46,091 nucleotides of DNA, taken from positions 1 through 46,091 of the forward strand of contig JAPOSW010000087.1 in the NCBI GenBank assembly GCA_026709505.1, given 5' to 3'. The notes beneath the pieces were generated by a model. That model was not told the DNA's origin and did no database searches. It saw only the letters and a list, made by a program, of their open reading frames with translations. The DNA is from Gammaproteobacteria bacterium. Its GTDB lineage: Bacteria; Pseudomonadota; Gammaproteobacteria; Arenicellales; Poriferihabitantaceae. Shown here piece after piece: positions 17,948 through 26,411 of this stretch (the stretch's first letter is position 1; each line of letters begins with the position of its first letter). A program made the position numbers and the translations under genes.

Positions 17948-18956
17948 TGTGCTTGCAAACGGGACCGTTTGCCTAGGCCCAGAAGTGGTATGTGATGGAT
18001 TTGCCAGCGGTTATCCATATAGAGTCCAAACACATATACATGATGATCATATGAGGGGATTCGATACAAGCAAGGGATTACAAGACTTGTTGATGAGTCA
18101 TGAAACCTATGACCTTCTGGTAGCGGAGCTCAACGCAGATCTTGAATATCGCGATAATCTTCATCCGATTCATCGAGGTGCTGAACATACTCTCAAAAGC
18201 GGTTCAAAGCTATTTCTTTTACCTTCCAACCACATGCTTGGTTCGTGCCAAGTCATGCTAACAAAACCGGATGGACTAAAGATCGGTTATTCAGGGGATT
18301 TCGGCTGGCCTCTTGATCAAGTGATAAAGGTTGACGAACTTGTTGTGGATAGCACTTATGGAGGGCCTAATAGTGTGCGAAATTATACGCAGGAGGAGGC
18401 TGAAGAGTGCCTGTTGAGTACCGTTTGTGAACGATTGCCTCACGGTTCCGTACATATACGTGCTTACCGGGGAACAATTGAACGGGTATTACAGGTGCTT
18501 TACGGTAGCGTAAATGTGCCTATTCTGGCAAGCACACGACTTATTAGGGAAGTAGGAGTTTATCAAAAGTACGGCTTTGCTATAGGAGAACTGTATACCC
18601 TTGATTCTGATGTTGGACGCTCTGCCATAAAAGAACGATCTTATATCCGGCTTTACTCAAAGGGAGATGGGTTCGGCAATGAACTGATTGAAGGCACTAC
18701 TATCACATGCAGTGCATTCATGGTTGATAGCAATCGCCCCCGCAAAGCTTATTCAGAGCGAGCATATAGTGTTGCATTATCCAATCATGCGGATTTTGAT
18801 GGAACGTTAGCTTATATCGAATCTACAGGGGCCCGAAGAGTGATAACCAATAATACGCAGAACCACGGATGGGAGTTGGCTATTGCTATTAATAATCACC
18901 TTTCAGGTGTTCATGCCCAACCTTCTACGAACAATCTTGGGCCGCGCTGGGGTTAA
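17928..18956 (+). CDS. Beta-CASP-like MBL-fold nuclease (ligase-associated exonuclease-like)
   Basis: The 342-aa protein carries the MBL core HIHDDH at residues 36-41 (H-x-H-x-D-H), then LPSNHMLGSCQVM (H102), IGYSGDFGWP (D124), and LVVDSTYGG (D141). Further on are TCSAFMVDS and the C-terminal LSNHADFDGTLAYI with ARRVITNN. This order fits the beta-CASP/SNM1 nuclease branch, in particular the bacterial DNA-ligase-associated exonuclease type, which starts in the same way. Such enzymes cut DNA or RNA from an end. As last gene of the operon it could supply the DNA-processing step for which Dnd and Ssp use other proteins. The family call is good; the role is inferred. Confidence 0.75.
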   Translation: MSAQIVDVLANGTVCLGPEVVCDGFASGYPYRVQTHIHDDHMRGFDTSKGLQDLLMSHETYDLLVAELNADLEYRDNLHPIHRGAEHTLKSGSKLFLLPSNHMLGSCQVMLTKPDGLKIGYSGDFGWPLDQVIKVDELVVDSTYGGPNSVRNYTQEEAEECLLSTVCERLPHGSVHIRAYRGTIERVLQVLYGSVNVPILASTRLIREVGVYQKYGFAIGELYTLDSDVGRSAIKERSYIRLYSKGDGFGNELIEGTTITCSAFMVDSNRPRKAYSERAYSVALSNHADFDGTLAYIESTGARRVITNNTQNHGWELAIAINNHLSGVHAQPSTNNLGPRWG

Positions 18957-19361
18957 CTCAAACACGATTTCTTCACCTGTTTGGCTTAGCAACCGAATTT
19001 TGATCTAGGAAAGTTCATAAAACTTTTCGACTCCATGGGAAACATCCCAAGACCTAATACTATGCGGGCACAGTGTGCTTGGAACTTGCGCCTCCCACAA
19101 GAATCACTGAGTAATTCGTAATGTATATACTGTTCTGGATTGGAAAACGCTCGCCTGATCACTGAGATTGGGATTTGCATTTGGTAATTCCTTGGCAAAT
19201 TACCTATCAGTCAAGTAAACAATCTCGGCAACATTCACTTGTCTATTTTTTATCGTTGCGCGAATTGTGATATTGATGTAATTTTCGTCTGCGAATTTAT
19301 GCTATCTGGTGCGCCGCCTTAGGTTTGGCATGGTTAGAACTAAGCCCTTATACGATGATGT
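18957..19361. other. About 400 bp without a recognisable gene, right edge of the defence insertion
   Basis: AT-rich sequence follows the MBL gene. A 70-codon minus-strand frame near 18986-19198 resembles no family I know. The segment probably holds remains of an R-M locus, as the methyltransferase stub immediately to the right suggests. Confidence 0.3.
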
Positions 19362-19511
19362 TCATAAAACGATCCAAAACAACCTGCTGAAGATAGAAGA
19401 TAGGACGGATTTCAGTTTCCACTGCGACTTGTTTTCAATATCTAACAACTGGGTATAGAAGTTGTCGTTCTTGCCGCGCTTGACCGCCTGAAGATTCTTG
19501 TTCAGAGACAT
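19362..19511 (-). pseudogene. N-terminal stub of an EcoRI-family adenine DNA methyltransferase
   Basis: From ATG 19511 the minus strand encodes 49 aa starting MSLNKNLQAVKRGKNDNFYT and continuing QLLDIENK. EcoRI-family adenine methyltransferases begin with a very similar N-K-x-L-Q-x-A-K-x-x-K-x-D-E-F-Y-T-Q-L-x-D-I-E-x-E block. After DIENK the similarity is lost and the frame stops at 19362, so the remaining roughly 300 residues with the catalytic motif are missing. The neighbourhood is about 100-150 bp from pyk. This is a broken restriction-modification gene at the right edge of the operon. Confidence 0.65.
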
Positions 19512-19581
19512 GCTTGTGACTTTCCATCGGTTTGCGAATCAAGATTATAAGCCAGATATTCAGGGTTGTTTGGCCTAACGT

Positions 19582-19646
19582 GAGTTTGCCGAGTTGGAAC
19601 TGATTCAGGGATCAACAGCTTCTTGTTTGCCGAACTCGGTAAACTC
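19582..19646. terminator. Inverted repeat past pyk, possible terminator or recombination debris
   Basis: GAGTTTGCCGAGTT (19582-19595) pairs with AACTCGGTAAACTC (19633-19646) with one mismatch across a 37-nt loop. The right arm can also fold alone as GTTTGCCGA-AC-TCGGTAAAC. It lies just past the pyk stop on the minus strand, but no T-run follows, so a terminator role is uncertain. Confidence 0.45.
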
Positions 19647-19649
19647 ATG

Positions 19650-21110
19650 TTAAGGAACAGTGATAACTCGTATCAGGTTCGTGCTTCCGGCCTGGTTTGA
19701 ACTGCCGGCGATCAGGATTGCCTGGTCTCCCGACTGCACAAGCCCGATCTCCTTGCCACGCTCGGTAGCAAACAGTAGGCGCTCTTCATCGGATCCTCCT
19801 CCCAAATACAGCATTCCCAATACTCCCCAGTTCATCGCTAGCCGATTGACCACTTTTGGTGATGAGGTAATGGCCAGTATCGGGCAAGTGGGTCGATATT
19901 TTGATACCTGGCGTGCAGTCATGCCGGTCTCGGTAAGAGCGATGATTGCGCTGGCATTGAGTTGATTGGATATGGCAATCGCCGCAAGCCCAACGGCATC
20001 GGTTACTTGACGGGATGGGCTAGGATCGATTCTTTGCAAGTGACCAAACTTGCTCAGGGAAGACTCGGCCGCCTTGGCCAAATCGTCCATCATGGCTACC
20101 GCTTCAACAGGACGTCGTCCAACCGCCGTTTCTCCTGATAGCATCACCGCCGAACTCCCGTCGAATATGGCATTTGCCACATCACTGACCTCGGCTCGGG
20201 TCGGGCGGGGATTGCGTTCCATTGAGTCGAGCATTTGAGTAGCGGTGATTACAGGTTTGCCCTGCGAAACGGTGGCCCGGATGATGTGCTTTTGCACGAT
20301 CGGCCCCTCGCCGGGTTCGAGTTCAACGCCAAGGTCGCCGCGGGCAACCATGACCCCATTCGCGGCATGGATGATTTCGTCAATGTTATTGACTCCTTCT
20401 CGAGTTTCAATCTTGGCAATAATCGGTATGGTTCCGCTACGATCCTTGATCATCTTGCGCAGCCGATTCACGTCTCCTGCGTTGCGGATGAATGAAGCAG
20501 CCAGATATTCGACATCATTGCCGATCGCAAAATTAATCTCGTAATCGGAGTTGTCGGAGACTGCTTCAAATGCTTCGGGACTGTCCGGTAAATTCACGCC
20601 CTTGCCGCCACGAAGGACTCCTCCGCAAATCACCCGGGTCTGGATTTGCCGGCCCTTGACACCCTCTGCAACCAATTCAATCTGACCATCGTCAATCAGG
20701 ATGCGATGTCCCTTTCCGACGGTTTGGTAAAGTGTTCCATGCGTAGTCGACACGCCATCTTGATCACCAGCTCGATTGTCACAATAGATCGAAAAAGGCT
20801 GATGCCGTTCCAGCAGAATACTGTCTTCCTTGAGTGGGCCGGAGCGGATTTCCCGACCGCGAGTATCGACCATACTGGCAATTGTCAGCCCGGTTTGGCG
20901 ACTGGCTTCACGGATCAGGCCAAGGATGCGGCGATGCTCGGCTTCATCGCTGTGTGACATATTCAATCTGGCTACGTTCATGCCAGCCTTAGCTAGCGCT
21001 TTTAGCCCTTCCAGCGAATCACAGGCCGGTCCAATCGTGGCAATGACCTTGGTTTTTCTGAATTTGGGTTGCGGGTTCAGGGTTTTTGTCCTAGTGTGAA
21101 GCATCTGCAA
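19650..21110 (-). CDS. pyk: Pyruvate kinase
   Basis: The 486-aa protein starts near MLHTRTKTLNPQPKFRKTKVIATIGPACDSLEGL. It shows NVARLNMSHSD and VDTRGREIRSG (barrel and substrate region), then FIAKIETREGVNNIDEI-type IIAKIETREG with the catalytic Lys. GVMVARGDLGVELEP and VITATQMLDSMERNPRPTRAEVSDVANAIFDGSSAVMLSGETAVG, the pyruvate kinase signature, follow. The C-terminal allosteric domain (ALTETGMTARQVSKYRP) is present. It converts PEP and ADP to pyruvate and ATP. It diverges from the small membrane protein at 21177. Confidence 0.95.
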   Translation of the reverse strand: MQMLHTRTKTLNPQPKFRKTKVIATIGPACDSLEGLKALAKAGMNVARLNMSHSDEAEHRRILGLIREASRQTGLTIASMVDTRGREIRSGPLKEDSILLERHQPFSIYCDNRAGDQDGVSTTHGTLYQTVGKGHRILIDDGQIELVAEGVKGRQIQTRVICGGVLRGGKGVNLPDSPEAFEAVSDNSDYEINFAIGNDVEYLAASFIRNAGDVNRLRKMIKDRSGTIPIIAKIETREGVNNIDEIIHAANGVMVARGDLGVELEPGEGPIVQKHIIRATVSQGKPVITATQMLDSMERNPRPTRAEVSDVANAIFDGSSAVMLSGETAVGRRPVEAVAMMDDLAKAAESSLSKFGHLQRIDPSPSRQVTDAVGLAAIAISNQLNASAIIALTETGMTARQVSKYRPTCPILAITSSPKVVNRLAMNWGVLGMLYLGGGSDEERLLFATERGKEIGLVQSGDQAILIAGSSNQAGSTNLIRVITVP

Positions 21111-21176
21111 TTATAATTGGAATTCACCATCCTTTTTTATGCAGACCCGCATCATCAACACATCGATACCGCCTTT

Positions 21177-21710
21177 ATGAACGCTGCTATCAAGTATTTC
21201 ACAACTTCCCAGCCAGTAGAACTTTGCATATTGATGGTTACCCCTTATGCAGTCTATAAACTGACGGCATTCGGCAGCAATCATCCGATCCAGTGGGCGA
21301 TTCTTGTGTTTGTTTTTCTCTGTGCCATGCTTGGCTGGATTTACAGTATCTGCCATGCATCAAATTCTCGACTTGATCCCGAGTATCAGATCTCGCCGTT
21401 CAGAATCCATTTGATGAAGTTTTCATTCATCATGCCATTTGCCGGACTGGCAATTTATGTCTACGCAGTCCTGATTCCTCTCCACAACGGGGTACTCCAT
21501 GCACTTCCCGGGTGGATGATCTACGTCCATTTTACTGTGCTGTGCTGCATCGCATATTCCATCTGGACAGCGGCAACGCAGCTGATGACCTTGAAACACG
21601 GTCGTAAAACCATCTTTCTTGATATATATGGCCCGGTCTTTGCAATGTGGTTTTGCTTTGTCGGAGTCTGGTTTCTTCAGAAAACCGTGATCCGGGAACT
21701 TTCCGATTGA
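21177..21710 (+). CDS. Small integral membrane protein, unknown
   Basis: From ATG 21177 the product is about 177 aa with four predicted hydrophobic helices: ELCILMVTPYAVYKL, WAILVFVFLCAMLGWIYSI, FIMPFAGLAIYVYAVLIPL and MIYVHFTVLCCIAYSIW. Another, VFAMWFCFVGVWFLQ, lies near the end. An alternative in-frame start lies 20 codons upstream. I do not recognise the family. It is followed after 57 bp by the metallophosphoesterase on the same strand, so the two may be cotranscribed. Confidence 0.6.
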   Translation: MNAAIKYFTTSQPVELCILMVTPYAVYKLTAFGSNHPIQWAILVFVFLCAMLGWIYSICHASNSRLDPEYQISPFRIHLMKFSFIMPFAGLAIYVYAVLIPLHNGVLHALPGWMIYVHFTVLCCIAYSIWTAATQLMTLKHGRKTIFLDIYGPVFAMWFCFVGVWFLQKTVIRELSD

Positions 21711-21767
21711 TCGGAGAGGTGAACCGGTAAAACAGCTGTTTGAATCTGCATTAGTTTCAGAAAATCC

Positions 21768-22802
21768 ATGGGCAGAGTGTTTTTCACATTGGCAGCCTAT
21801 CTGGTTTTTGCCTATCCATGGCTTCGCTATGTTGACTGGACGACCGGCAATACAGGCTTTGCGATTGGAGTTTCTGCAGTGCTCTGGATACTGGGCATGG
21901 CAGGCATGCATTATTCTTTTGTTGGCCCGAACCTGAAAGTCCGGTATCCTGTTGTGCACTGGCTTGGTGCCGGATTTATTCTTGCGGTGGCTACAATCAT
22001 TGCAGAATTCTTCCGACTGGTTACTGCATATCCGGATCCAGTGGTCGCGAACGGGACTCTAATCGGTGCTGGACTTGTAATGATTGCTGCAAACCTCTTG
22101 TCGCACCACATTGCGGTACGCAAGATGGACATACCGAATCACAAGGTATCCCGTACTTGGCGTGTGATCCAGTTATCGGATGTGCATGTCGGTTCTCGAC
22201 AGGCCGGTTATTTTGGCCGGGTAATCCGGAAGGTTCAAAAACTGAGCCCCGACTTTGTGGTGATTACCGGTGACTTGATTGACAGCAGTGCTGTCGAAAT
22301 CGAGTCCTTGCAGCCTTTAACCTGGCTGGACATGCCGGTGTATTTTTCGATCGGAAATCACGAGCTGTATGCCGACATGGGCAAGGTCATGGATATGTCA
22401 GGTAAGCTGGGGCTGAGGACACTGCGGCAGCAGTCCGATGAGTTTGGGGAGTTTTGCATCACCGGCATTGACGATGCTCCCGACCCGGGTCAGGTTGCCA
22501 GGCAACTGCCCAGCATCAGCCGCGATCAGGAAAAATTCAATATTCTTCTTTACCATCGTCCACAAGGGTGGGAGTCTGCAATCGATCAAGGCATTGACCT
22601 TATGCTTAGTGGACATACCCACAGAGGACAGATTTTCCCATTTAACTTCGTAGTCAGAAAATACTTCAAGCGCATTCATGGGTTGCACCGTCATGATGAC
22701 CGCTATTTCTATATCTCATCGGGAACAGGCACATGGGGGCCTCTGATGCGCTTGGGTTCGTTCAATGAAATCAGCATGTTCACCATCATGCCGAAACGTT
22801 AG
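21768..22802 (+). CDS. Membrane-anchored metallophosphoesterase (YkoQ/YaeI-like)
   Basis: The 344-aa protein has about four N-terminal membrane helices (residues 1-115). They are followed by a calcineurin-like phosphoesterase domain: QLSDVHVGSRQ (D-x-H), VVITGDLIDS (G-D), YFSIGNHELY (G-N-H-E), LLYHRP and LSGHTHRGQIFPF (G-H-T-H), and near the end YISSGTGTWGPLMR. These are the complete dimetal-binding motifs of the family. YaeI/YkoQ-like enzymes with a membrane anchor include UDP-2,3-diacylglucosamine- or lipid-directed hydrolases, but the substrate here cannot be told. Confidence 0.85.
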   Translation: MGRVFFTLAAYLVFAYPWLRYVDWTTGNTGFAIGVSAVLWILGMAGMHYSFVGPNLKVRYPVVHWLGAGFILAVATIIAEFFRLVTAYPDPVVANGTLIGAGLVMIAANLLSHHIAVRKMDIPNHKVSRTWRVIQLSDVHVGSRQAGYFGRVIRKVQKLSPDFVVITGDLIDSSAVEIESLQPLTWLDMPVYFSIGNHELYADMGKVMDMSGKLGLRTLRQQSDEFGEFCITGIDDAPDPGQVARQLPSISRDQEKFNILLYHRPQGWESAIDQGIDLMLSGHTHRGQIFPFNFVVRKYFKRIHGLHRHDDRYFYISSGTGTWGPLMRLGSFNEISMFTIMPKR

Positions 22803-23096
22803 CATGAGCGCATAGCGAGTTTCCTGATCGGTACTGGGATTCGATGAAGATCAATTGCACGGTAGTGGATCAGTTTGAAAACTTTCATCTTTACGAACTC
22901 CGATAGGCACCCGGTCCCGCTGTGGCGGTTTCCGGGCATTTCTCCCGCGACGAAATGCCATGCGGGAAGTCCTCATCCGGACAATTCCGGACTCAAAAGT
23001 GTCGGGGTAAAGGGTCTCGAAACTGCAAGGTCTGATTGCAGAAAAGGCGACCCGGAATCGCCTCCTGTCCGTCAGGGGCAATTGCCATTCAGGTCG
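22803..23096. other. About 290 bp without a recognisable gene
   Basis: Only short overlapping frames are present. A weak hairpin (GGCGA / TCGCC) lies near 23043-23061 and a short TCCGG-loop-CCGGA type repeat near 22977. I assign nothing. Confidence 0.3.
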
Positions 23097-23535
23097 TCAG
23101 CGACATCCCTGGTTGCTGCGTATTGAGGCATAGTCGTAGCTGCTGCCGCCAACGGTTCCAGTATAGCCCCTGCCGCACAGGCAGTTGCGGACATCCAGAG
23201 GGGATCGGGGGCTGATGGCGAAACACCCGCTCGTCCAACTGCCACTGTCGGGGGGTTACATTCATGGCATGCATTCCGCCTGTCATGAAGCAGTATCCTG
23301 CAAAAATTTGGAGTTGTATTGTCGAGTGATCTGCATAAATTTCGGCATAACAGGGAGCTCTTGCAGATAAACCAGAGAAGGCACTGCTTCCGCCGGCATG
23401 GTTGCCCACTACTTTGCAGGCGTAAAAGCGCAGCGGGGGGCGGTTGCGAAGTACCTCTAAAAGCCGGGGCTTTGCTTTCTCCGGCGTGAATCTTTGAGGG
23501 GTACCCCTATCCAGTAGCCAAAGATTCAATCTGGA
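23097..23535 (-). pseudogene. Degenerate copy of the Cys-containing secreted family
   Basis: The conserved C-terminal part is recognisable only after a frameshift. One frame carries the family motif GYCFMTGG, and a second frame then gives CFAISPRSPLDVRNCLCGR followed by GYTG and SYDYASIRSNQGCR and a stop at 23097. The neighbouring copy at 23583 ends almost identically (YDYTSIRSNWGCDPAG). The intact copy at 33771 has CFSISPLTRLDVRNCLCGR. No signal peptide or family-like start is found. Confidence 0.6.
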
Positions 23536-23536
23536 G

Positions 23537-23572
23537 AATGAAACAGGGCGGCATTGGCCGCCCTGTTTCATT
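23537..23572. terminator. Strong 16-bp perfect hairpin
   Basis: AATGAAACAGGGCGGC (23537-23552) and its exact complement GCCGCCCTGTTTCATT (23557-23572) enclose a 4-nt ATTG loop. It lies 11 bp past the minus-strand stop of the gene at 23583. No clean T-run follows, but the stem is unusually long and GC-rich. It probably ends leftward transcription of that copy. Confidence 0.6.
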
Positions 23573-23582
23573 GCAGGATCAG

Positions 23583-24299
23583 TCAACCCGCCGGATCGCA
23601 CCCCCAGTTGCTCCGTATTGAGGTGTAATCGTAAGCAACGGGCACTTCATTAATCGTGACGCTTCCGGTTGCGCCCCGCCCGCACAGGCAGTTGCGGGCA
23701 TCAAGAGGGGTTAGCAGGCTGATCGAGAAGCAGCCGTTGCTTCCGTTCTCAATGCTGAGATTGGTGATGGTGTAGGTTCCGCCCGTCATGAAGCACCATG
23801 TCGCAATCGGATTGTCGAGTCCCCATTCCGTTACATCCGCGTGGTAAATCGCGACATAGGGCGTTTTTTCGGTTACAGTGAAGCTGTGGCTTGCCCTGGG
23901 TGCGGACGTGTCGGTTGAAGTGACCGTACCCGCATCGGCAGTACCGACATCACTACCTGTGCGCGTGTTTACAACTTTCAGCTTCATGGGAAACTCAACG
24001 GTGGGACTGCCGTCTCCCACACCCCCGCGCAAGAGGGAGTATGTAACCCGAAAGAAATTGTTTGCAAAAAGTGCTTGAGTGCCGCCCATATTGATTACTG
24101 AAGCTGTGCTGGTACCTATATCAATGTTTGTATTTTGATTGACATATCCCCCGGCCAACCCGCTTGTGCAGGGGGATATACCTTGCCGAAAACCTGAAGG
24201 ATGCTCCAGCGGAAAATTCAGAAATCCGATGTCAGCGTTCTCAAGGATAACCCAACCAGGATCAGATGGCACAACTGTAGTGCATGGCTTGGTGTACAA
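23583..24299 (-). pseudogene. 5'-truncated copy of the Cys-containing secreted family
   Basis: About 238 aa from a TTG at 24299. The frame runs further upstream to a stop near 24459 but contains no ATG and no signal peptide, unlike the copies at 1-230 and 33771-34451. The family core is intact: VVNTRTGSDVG, WCFMTGGTYT, then CFSISLLTPLDARNCLCGR and the YDYTSIRSN tail. The upstream part of the open frame overlaps the divergent thiamine-binding gene at 24402, so the natural 5' end was probably lost. It may be a non-secreted or silent copy. Confidence 0.55.
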
Positions 24300-24401
24300 T
24301 GGAATTATCCAGACAGCGAAGTCTGCACATGTTGTTTTGCATGACCATGCGTATTCAGGGCCTGTCTTTCTGATAACAAGCTTTATTCCGGGGTATGCGT
24401 T

Positions 24402-24701
24402 ATGAAAGTGCTTGCAGATGTATGTGTCATTCCCATGGGTGTCGGTCTTTCCGTGTCAGAGCATGTGGCGACCTGCCAGAAAATCTTCAAGGCTGCCGGC
24501 CTGAATTATTCGATGCATTCCTATGGCACCAATGTGGAGGGTGAGTGGGACCAGGTGATGGATGCAATCAAGTCCTGCCATGAGGCTGTGCATGTCGCCG
24601 GAGCTCCAAGAATCAGTACCACGATTCGCCTGGGAACGAGGACCGATCGCGACCAGTCCATGCAGGACAAGATCGACAGCGTCAACGAAAAACTCGGCTA
24701 G
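24402..24701 (+). CDS. MTH1187/YqgV-family thiamine-binding protein
   Basis: The 99-aa protein reads MKVLADVCVIPMGVGLSVSE, then YSMHSYGTNVEGEWDQVMDAIKSCHEAVH and RISTTIRLGTRTD. This matches the small ferredoxin-like MTH1187/YkoF-type family (DUF77), in which members bind thiamine or its pyrimidine part. It is a lone gene between the truncated secreted-family copy and the aminotransferase; no thiamine-biosynthesis gene lies nearby. Confidence 0.8.
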   Translation: MKVLADVCVIPMGVGLSVSEHVATCQKIFKAAGLNYSMHSYGTNVEGEWDQVMDAIKSCHEAVHVAGAPRISTTIRLGTRTDRDQSMQDKIDSVNEKLG

Positions 24702-24809
24702 TCCGCCAGACCGCGAACAAGTCCATTTGCAATCTGGTCCATTTCAGGCCGGTCAGAAAGCAGGCATGCCAGATTCTGGAAGCAGGGCAGGGCTCGGCTC
24801 TCGGACTAT

Positions 24810-26297
24810 TCAGTGCTGCAGCCAGTTGTCGACTGCATCAGTGGTCGAGAACAGAGTAGTACTGTCAAACTCAAATGACTCGTGAATGTAGTCCCCACAA
24901 TGATTCTTGCGGTATTGGGACATGTAGTGATGCTTGTTCCGAACAATCTCTTCCAGGGCATCAGCCAGAATATCGATATCCTCGCTCGTGTTGTAGATTC
25001 CGAAACTGCATCTCACCATGCCTCGATGCAGCTCGGCTAGAGCCTCGAGTTCCTCGTTGGTAAGTCCCTCCATCTGTTCACCCAGATCTTCCGAAATCAT
25101 CTCACGGACGTAGGGGTGCGCACAAAAACAGGCATTGCGCACGGCGATATTGAAGTAGTCATTCAGTATTGCAGCAGTCAATGAGTGATGAAGATCCCGA
25201 ATATTGATGGAGATAGCCCCGGCCCGGCGATATTTTTCTGTATCATGGTGACCGTAAATCACTACGTCATCGATTCTTTTCAAGCGATCAATTGCATAAT
25301 TGATGATCTCCGTTTCATGGTCGCTGATCTTGTCCATGCCAATTGACTGAAGCGCATAGAGTGAAGTGGCAAGTGCGATTGCCCCGACAATGTTTGGCGT
25401 GCCTGCCTCTTCCCGATCAGGGAAATTGCCAGTGTACAGATAATCTTCGGTGTACACATCGTCAACCATCCCGCCGCCTACCTCGTCCGGCTCGACATCG
25501 CTGAACAATGCCTTTTTGGTGATGACAACACCGGGTGAGGAAGGAGCATAAATCTTGTGTCCGGACATGGCCAACAGGTCGATATCACGCATTGGGTTTG
25601 CATGACCGGACATCCGGATAGGCAGATGGGCTGCCATCTGCGCGGCATCAACCAGAATCAGGGCGCCGTATTCATGCGCCATCTCGGCGATGTCATGAAT
25701 CGGGTTCACAATCCCGGTCACATTGGATACGCCGGTCACCGCTAGATAATTCACCCGGTTGCCGTATTGAGCCAGCGCCCGTTTCAGGGCATCCAAATCA
25801 ACCGCACCCATCCCCTCTTCCGTGCCCACGACAGGGATGTGAACCACCTTGCCGAAGTGTTTTCGATGGGGCAGATCATTGGAATGATGCTCCATGATCG
25901 AGGTGATTACAATATCCCGTTCAGGGCGTTTAATGCATAGGGTTCTGGCAATGCGATTGATGCCGCCAGTCGTGCCGCTGCCAACAAAAAAGCAGCCATA
26001 TGTCTCAGGATCGGCATGGGCAAACCTGAGACATTCCTTGTGCGCCCACTCATATTCACGGGTCGATAGTTTTGCGTTGAAATGGACAGTGGTGTGGGTG
26101 TTCGCATAATACGGGGTGTATTGTGCAATGATATCCCTGACCACACCCAGCTGAAGGGTGCTGGCTGTGCTATCGAGATAGATTCGCCGGGATTTCTCGC
26201 CGGTTGCGAGTAGATGTTCCATATCAATGCCAACGGTGCTAAGCCGGATTTTCTCAATCCGGTCTCTGGATTGGCATGAACCTGTTTCCGACATCAT
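24810..26297 (-). CDS. Class V aminotransferase, cysteine-desulfurase/selenocysteine-lyase-like
   Basis: The protein is 495 aa. RRIYLDSTASTLQLGVVRD, GSGTTGGINRIARTL, SIMEHHSNDLPHRK, ILVDAAQMAAHLPI and LLAMSGHKIYAPSSPGVVI, whose Lys should bind PLP, are the class V fold landmarks. VRNACFCAHPYV carries Cys residues in the region of the SufS/CsdA loop. The protein is longer than SufS (about 400 aa) because of a C-terminal extension (DILADALEEIVRNKHHYMSQYRKN). Read from the first ATG; M26 (MEHLLATGEK) is also possible. Which substrate it uses is unknown. It is separate from the dedicated desulfurase at 10.7 kb. Confidence 0.75.
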   Translation of the reverse strand: MMSETGSCQSRDRIEKIRLSTVGIDMEHLLATGEKSRRIYLDSTASTLQLGVVRDIIAQYTPYYANTHTTVHFNAKLSTREYEWAHKECLRFAHADPETYGCFFVGSGTTGGINRIARTLCIKRPERDIVITSIMEHHSNDLPHRKHFGKVVHIPVVGTEEGMGAVDLDALKRALAQYGNRVNYLAVTGVSNVTGIVNPIHDIAEMAHEYGALILVDAAQMAAHLPIRMSGHANPMRDIDLLAMSGHKIYAPSSPGVVITKKALFSDVEPDEVGGGMVDDVYTEDYLYTGNFPDREEAGTPNIVGAIALATSLYALQSIGMDKISDHETEIINYAIDRLKRIDDVVIYGHHDTEKYRRAGAISINIRDLHHSLTAAILNDYFNIAVRNACFCAHPYVREMISEDLGEQMEGLTNEELEALAELHRGMVRCSFGIYNTSEDIDILADALEEIVRNKHHYMSQYRKNHCGDYIHESFEFDSTTLFSTTDAVDNWLQH

Positions 26298-26411
26298 TTG
26301 AAAACCTGCTGGGCTTGATAACGTGTTGATGGATTCGGCGAACCTGACTTATTATTACACGATTTTAGCGAAGCAGGAGATGCATTTCAGCCAGTTTGTT
26401 CATTTCAGAGT

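Noticed and set aside
19582..19646. Inverted repeat as a riboswitch or attenuator for pyk
   Set aside because: It is downstream of the pyk stop on the minus strand, not upstream, and lacks other leader features.
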